A program made the position numbers and the translations under genes. Positions 5,750-6,271 of a DNA stretch of 6,271 nt are shown piece after piece (the stretch's first letter is position 1; each line of letters opens with the position of its first letter). The stretch covers positions 1 through 6,271 of the forward strand of contig QHOQ01000215.1 of the NCBI GenBank assembly GCA_003219355.1, in the 5' to 3' direction. The notes under the pieces are model-generated. The model worked only from the letters and a program-made list of their open reading frames with translations, was not told where the DNA came from and did no database searches. This DNA comes from Verrucomicrobiota bacterium. Lineage in GTDB: Bacteria; Verrucomicrobiota; Verrucomicrobiia; Chthoniobacterales; UBA10450.

Positions 5750-6271
5750 ATGGCATATCTAAACGAGAATTATCTCAAGCTTCAGGCGGGATATTTGTTT
5801 CCCGAGATCGCGCGACGCGTCCACGAGTTTTGCGAAGCAAATCCGGAACCGGCCAAACGATTGATTCGTTGCGGAATTGGGGACGTAACCGAGCCGCTCC
5901 CGCACGCGGCCATCGACGCTATGAAACGCGCAGTCGATGAACTTGGAAAACGCGAAACATTTCGCGGGTACGGTCCCGAGCAAGGCTACGAATTTCTAAG
6001 ATCGACAATCGCCGAGCACGATTATCGCGCCCGCAAAATCGACATCGCCGATGACGAGATTTTTGTCTCCGACGGATCGAAATGCGATTGCGGATATATT
6101 CTTGATATTCTCGGCGACGAAAACAAAGTCGCGGTCCCCGATCCGGTTTATCCGGTTTACGTGGATACGAACGTCATGGCCGGTCACACCGGCTCCGCGC
6201 GTAAAGACGGCAGTTACGACGGGATCGTTTATCTGCCATGCACTGCGGAAAATAATTTCGTTCCTAAGCCG
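5750..6271 (+). CDS. dapL: LL-diaminopimelate aminotransferase, N-terminal part
   Basis: DapL transfers an amino group from glutamate to tetrahydrodipicolinate in one PLP-dependent step, giving LL-diaminopimelate for lysine and peptidoglycan; it is cytosolic. The frame is open for 174 codons to the right edge, out of about 410 in the family. Characteristic stretches are 'LNENYLKLQAGYLFPEIARR' at 4-23, 'GIGDVTEPLP' near 42, 'TFRGYGPEQGYEFLR' near 70, 'SDGSKCDCG' near 107 and 'DPVYPVYVDTNVMAGHTG' near 131. The PLP-binding lysine lies beyond the window. ATG 5750 fits the family N-terminus. A purine-rich AGAGGA (5742-5747) precedes it but is only 2 bases away, too close for an ideal ribosome site, and it overlaps the end of the REP-like repeat. 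DapL is known from Verrucomicrobiota, Chlamydiae, plants and others, which supports the lineage suggestion. Confidence 0.96.
   Translation, partial: MAYLNENYLKLQAGYLFPEIARRVHEFCEANPEPAKRLIRCGIGDVTEPLPHAAIDAMKRAVDELGKRETFRGYGPEQGYEFLRSTIAEHDYRARKIDIADDEIFVSDGSKCDCGYILDILGDENKVAVPDPVYPVYVDTNVMAGHTGSARKDGSYDGIVYLPCTAENNFVPKP

Overview
The window looks like chromosomal DNA from a Gram-negative soil or freshwater bacterium, most likely a member of the Verrucomicrobiota (Chthoniobacterales-like). Three things suggest this: a DapL-type LL-diaminopimelate aminotransferase, hopanoid genes, and a REP-like hairpin pair built on a GGTCTGTGACC core. Shine-Dalgarno sequences are mostly absent. The lineage call is inference; no rRNA or other decisive marker is present.

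Layout from left to right. (1) 1-579, minus strand: the N-terminal part of an exported M3-family (thimet oligopeptidase-like) peptidase, running off the left edge. (2) 580-657: a 78-base divergent intergenic region. (3) 658-1236, plus: a MarC-family six-helix membrane protein. (4) 1237-1589: 353 bases without a firm gene. This stretch holds a doubtful minus-strand small secreted ORF (1199-1420), a perfect 6-bp inverted repeat (1448-1463), and a good sigma70-like promoter with repeats just before the next gene. (5) 1590-2891, plus: hpnH, the radical SAM adenosylhopane synthase. (6) 2930-4919, plus: shc, squalene-hopene cyclase, broken by one extra A in an A5 run at 4569-4573. (7) 5054-5656, plus: sodA, Mn-type superoxide dismutase. 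(8) 5676-5743: two inverted copies of a 25-nt REP-like repeat. (9) 5750-6271, plus: the N-terminal 174 codons of dapL, running off the right edge.

shc and hpnH form a short hopanoid unit. The cyclase makes hopene (diploptene) from squalene, and HpnH adds the adenosyl group that starts extended C35 hopanoids. Squalene-synthesis and later side-chain genes are not in view. sodA and dapL face the same way but appear to be separate housekeeping functions (superoxide removal; lysine and peptidoglycan precursor synthesis).

The most notable points are the single-base frameshift in shc, an extra charged segment of about 49 residues inside HpnH, the REP-like pair lying 6 bases from the dapL start codon, and promoters so close to the hpnH and sodA starts that leaderless transcripts are likely. 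I see no CRISPR array, tRNA, rRNA, insertion sequence or unmistakably new system.
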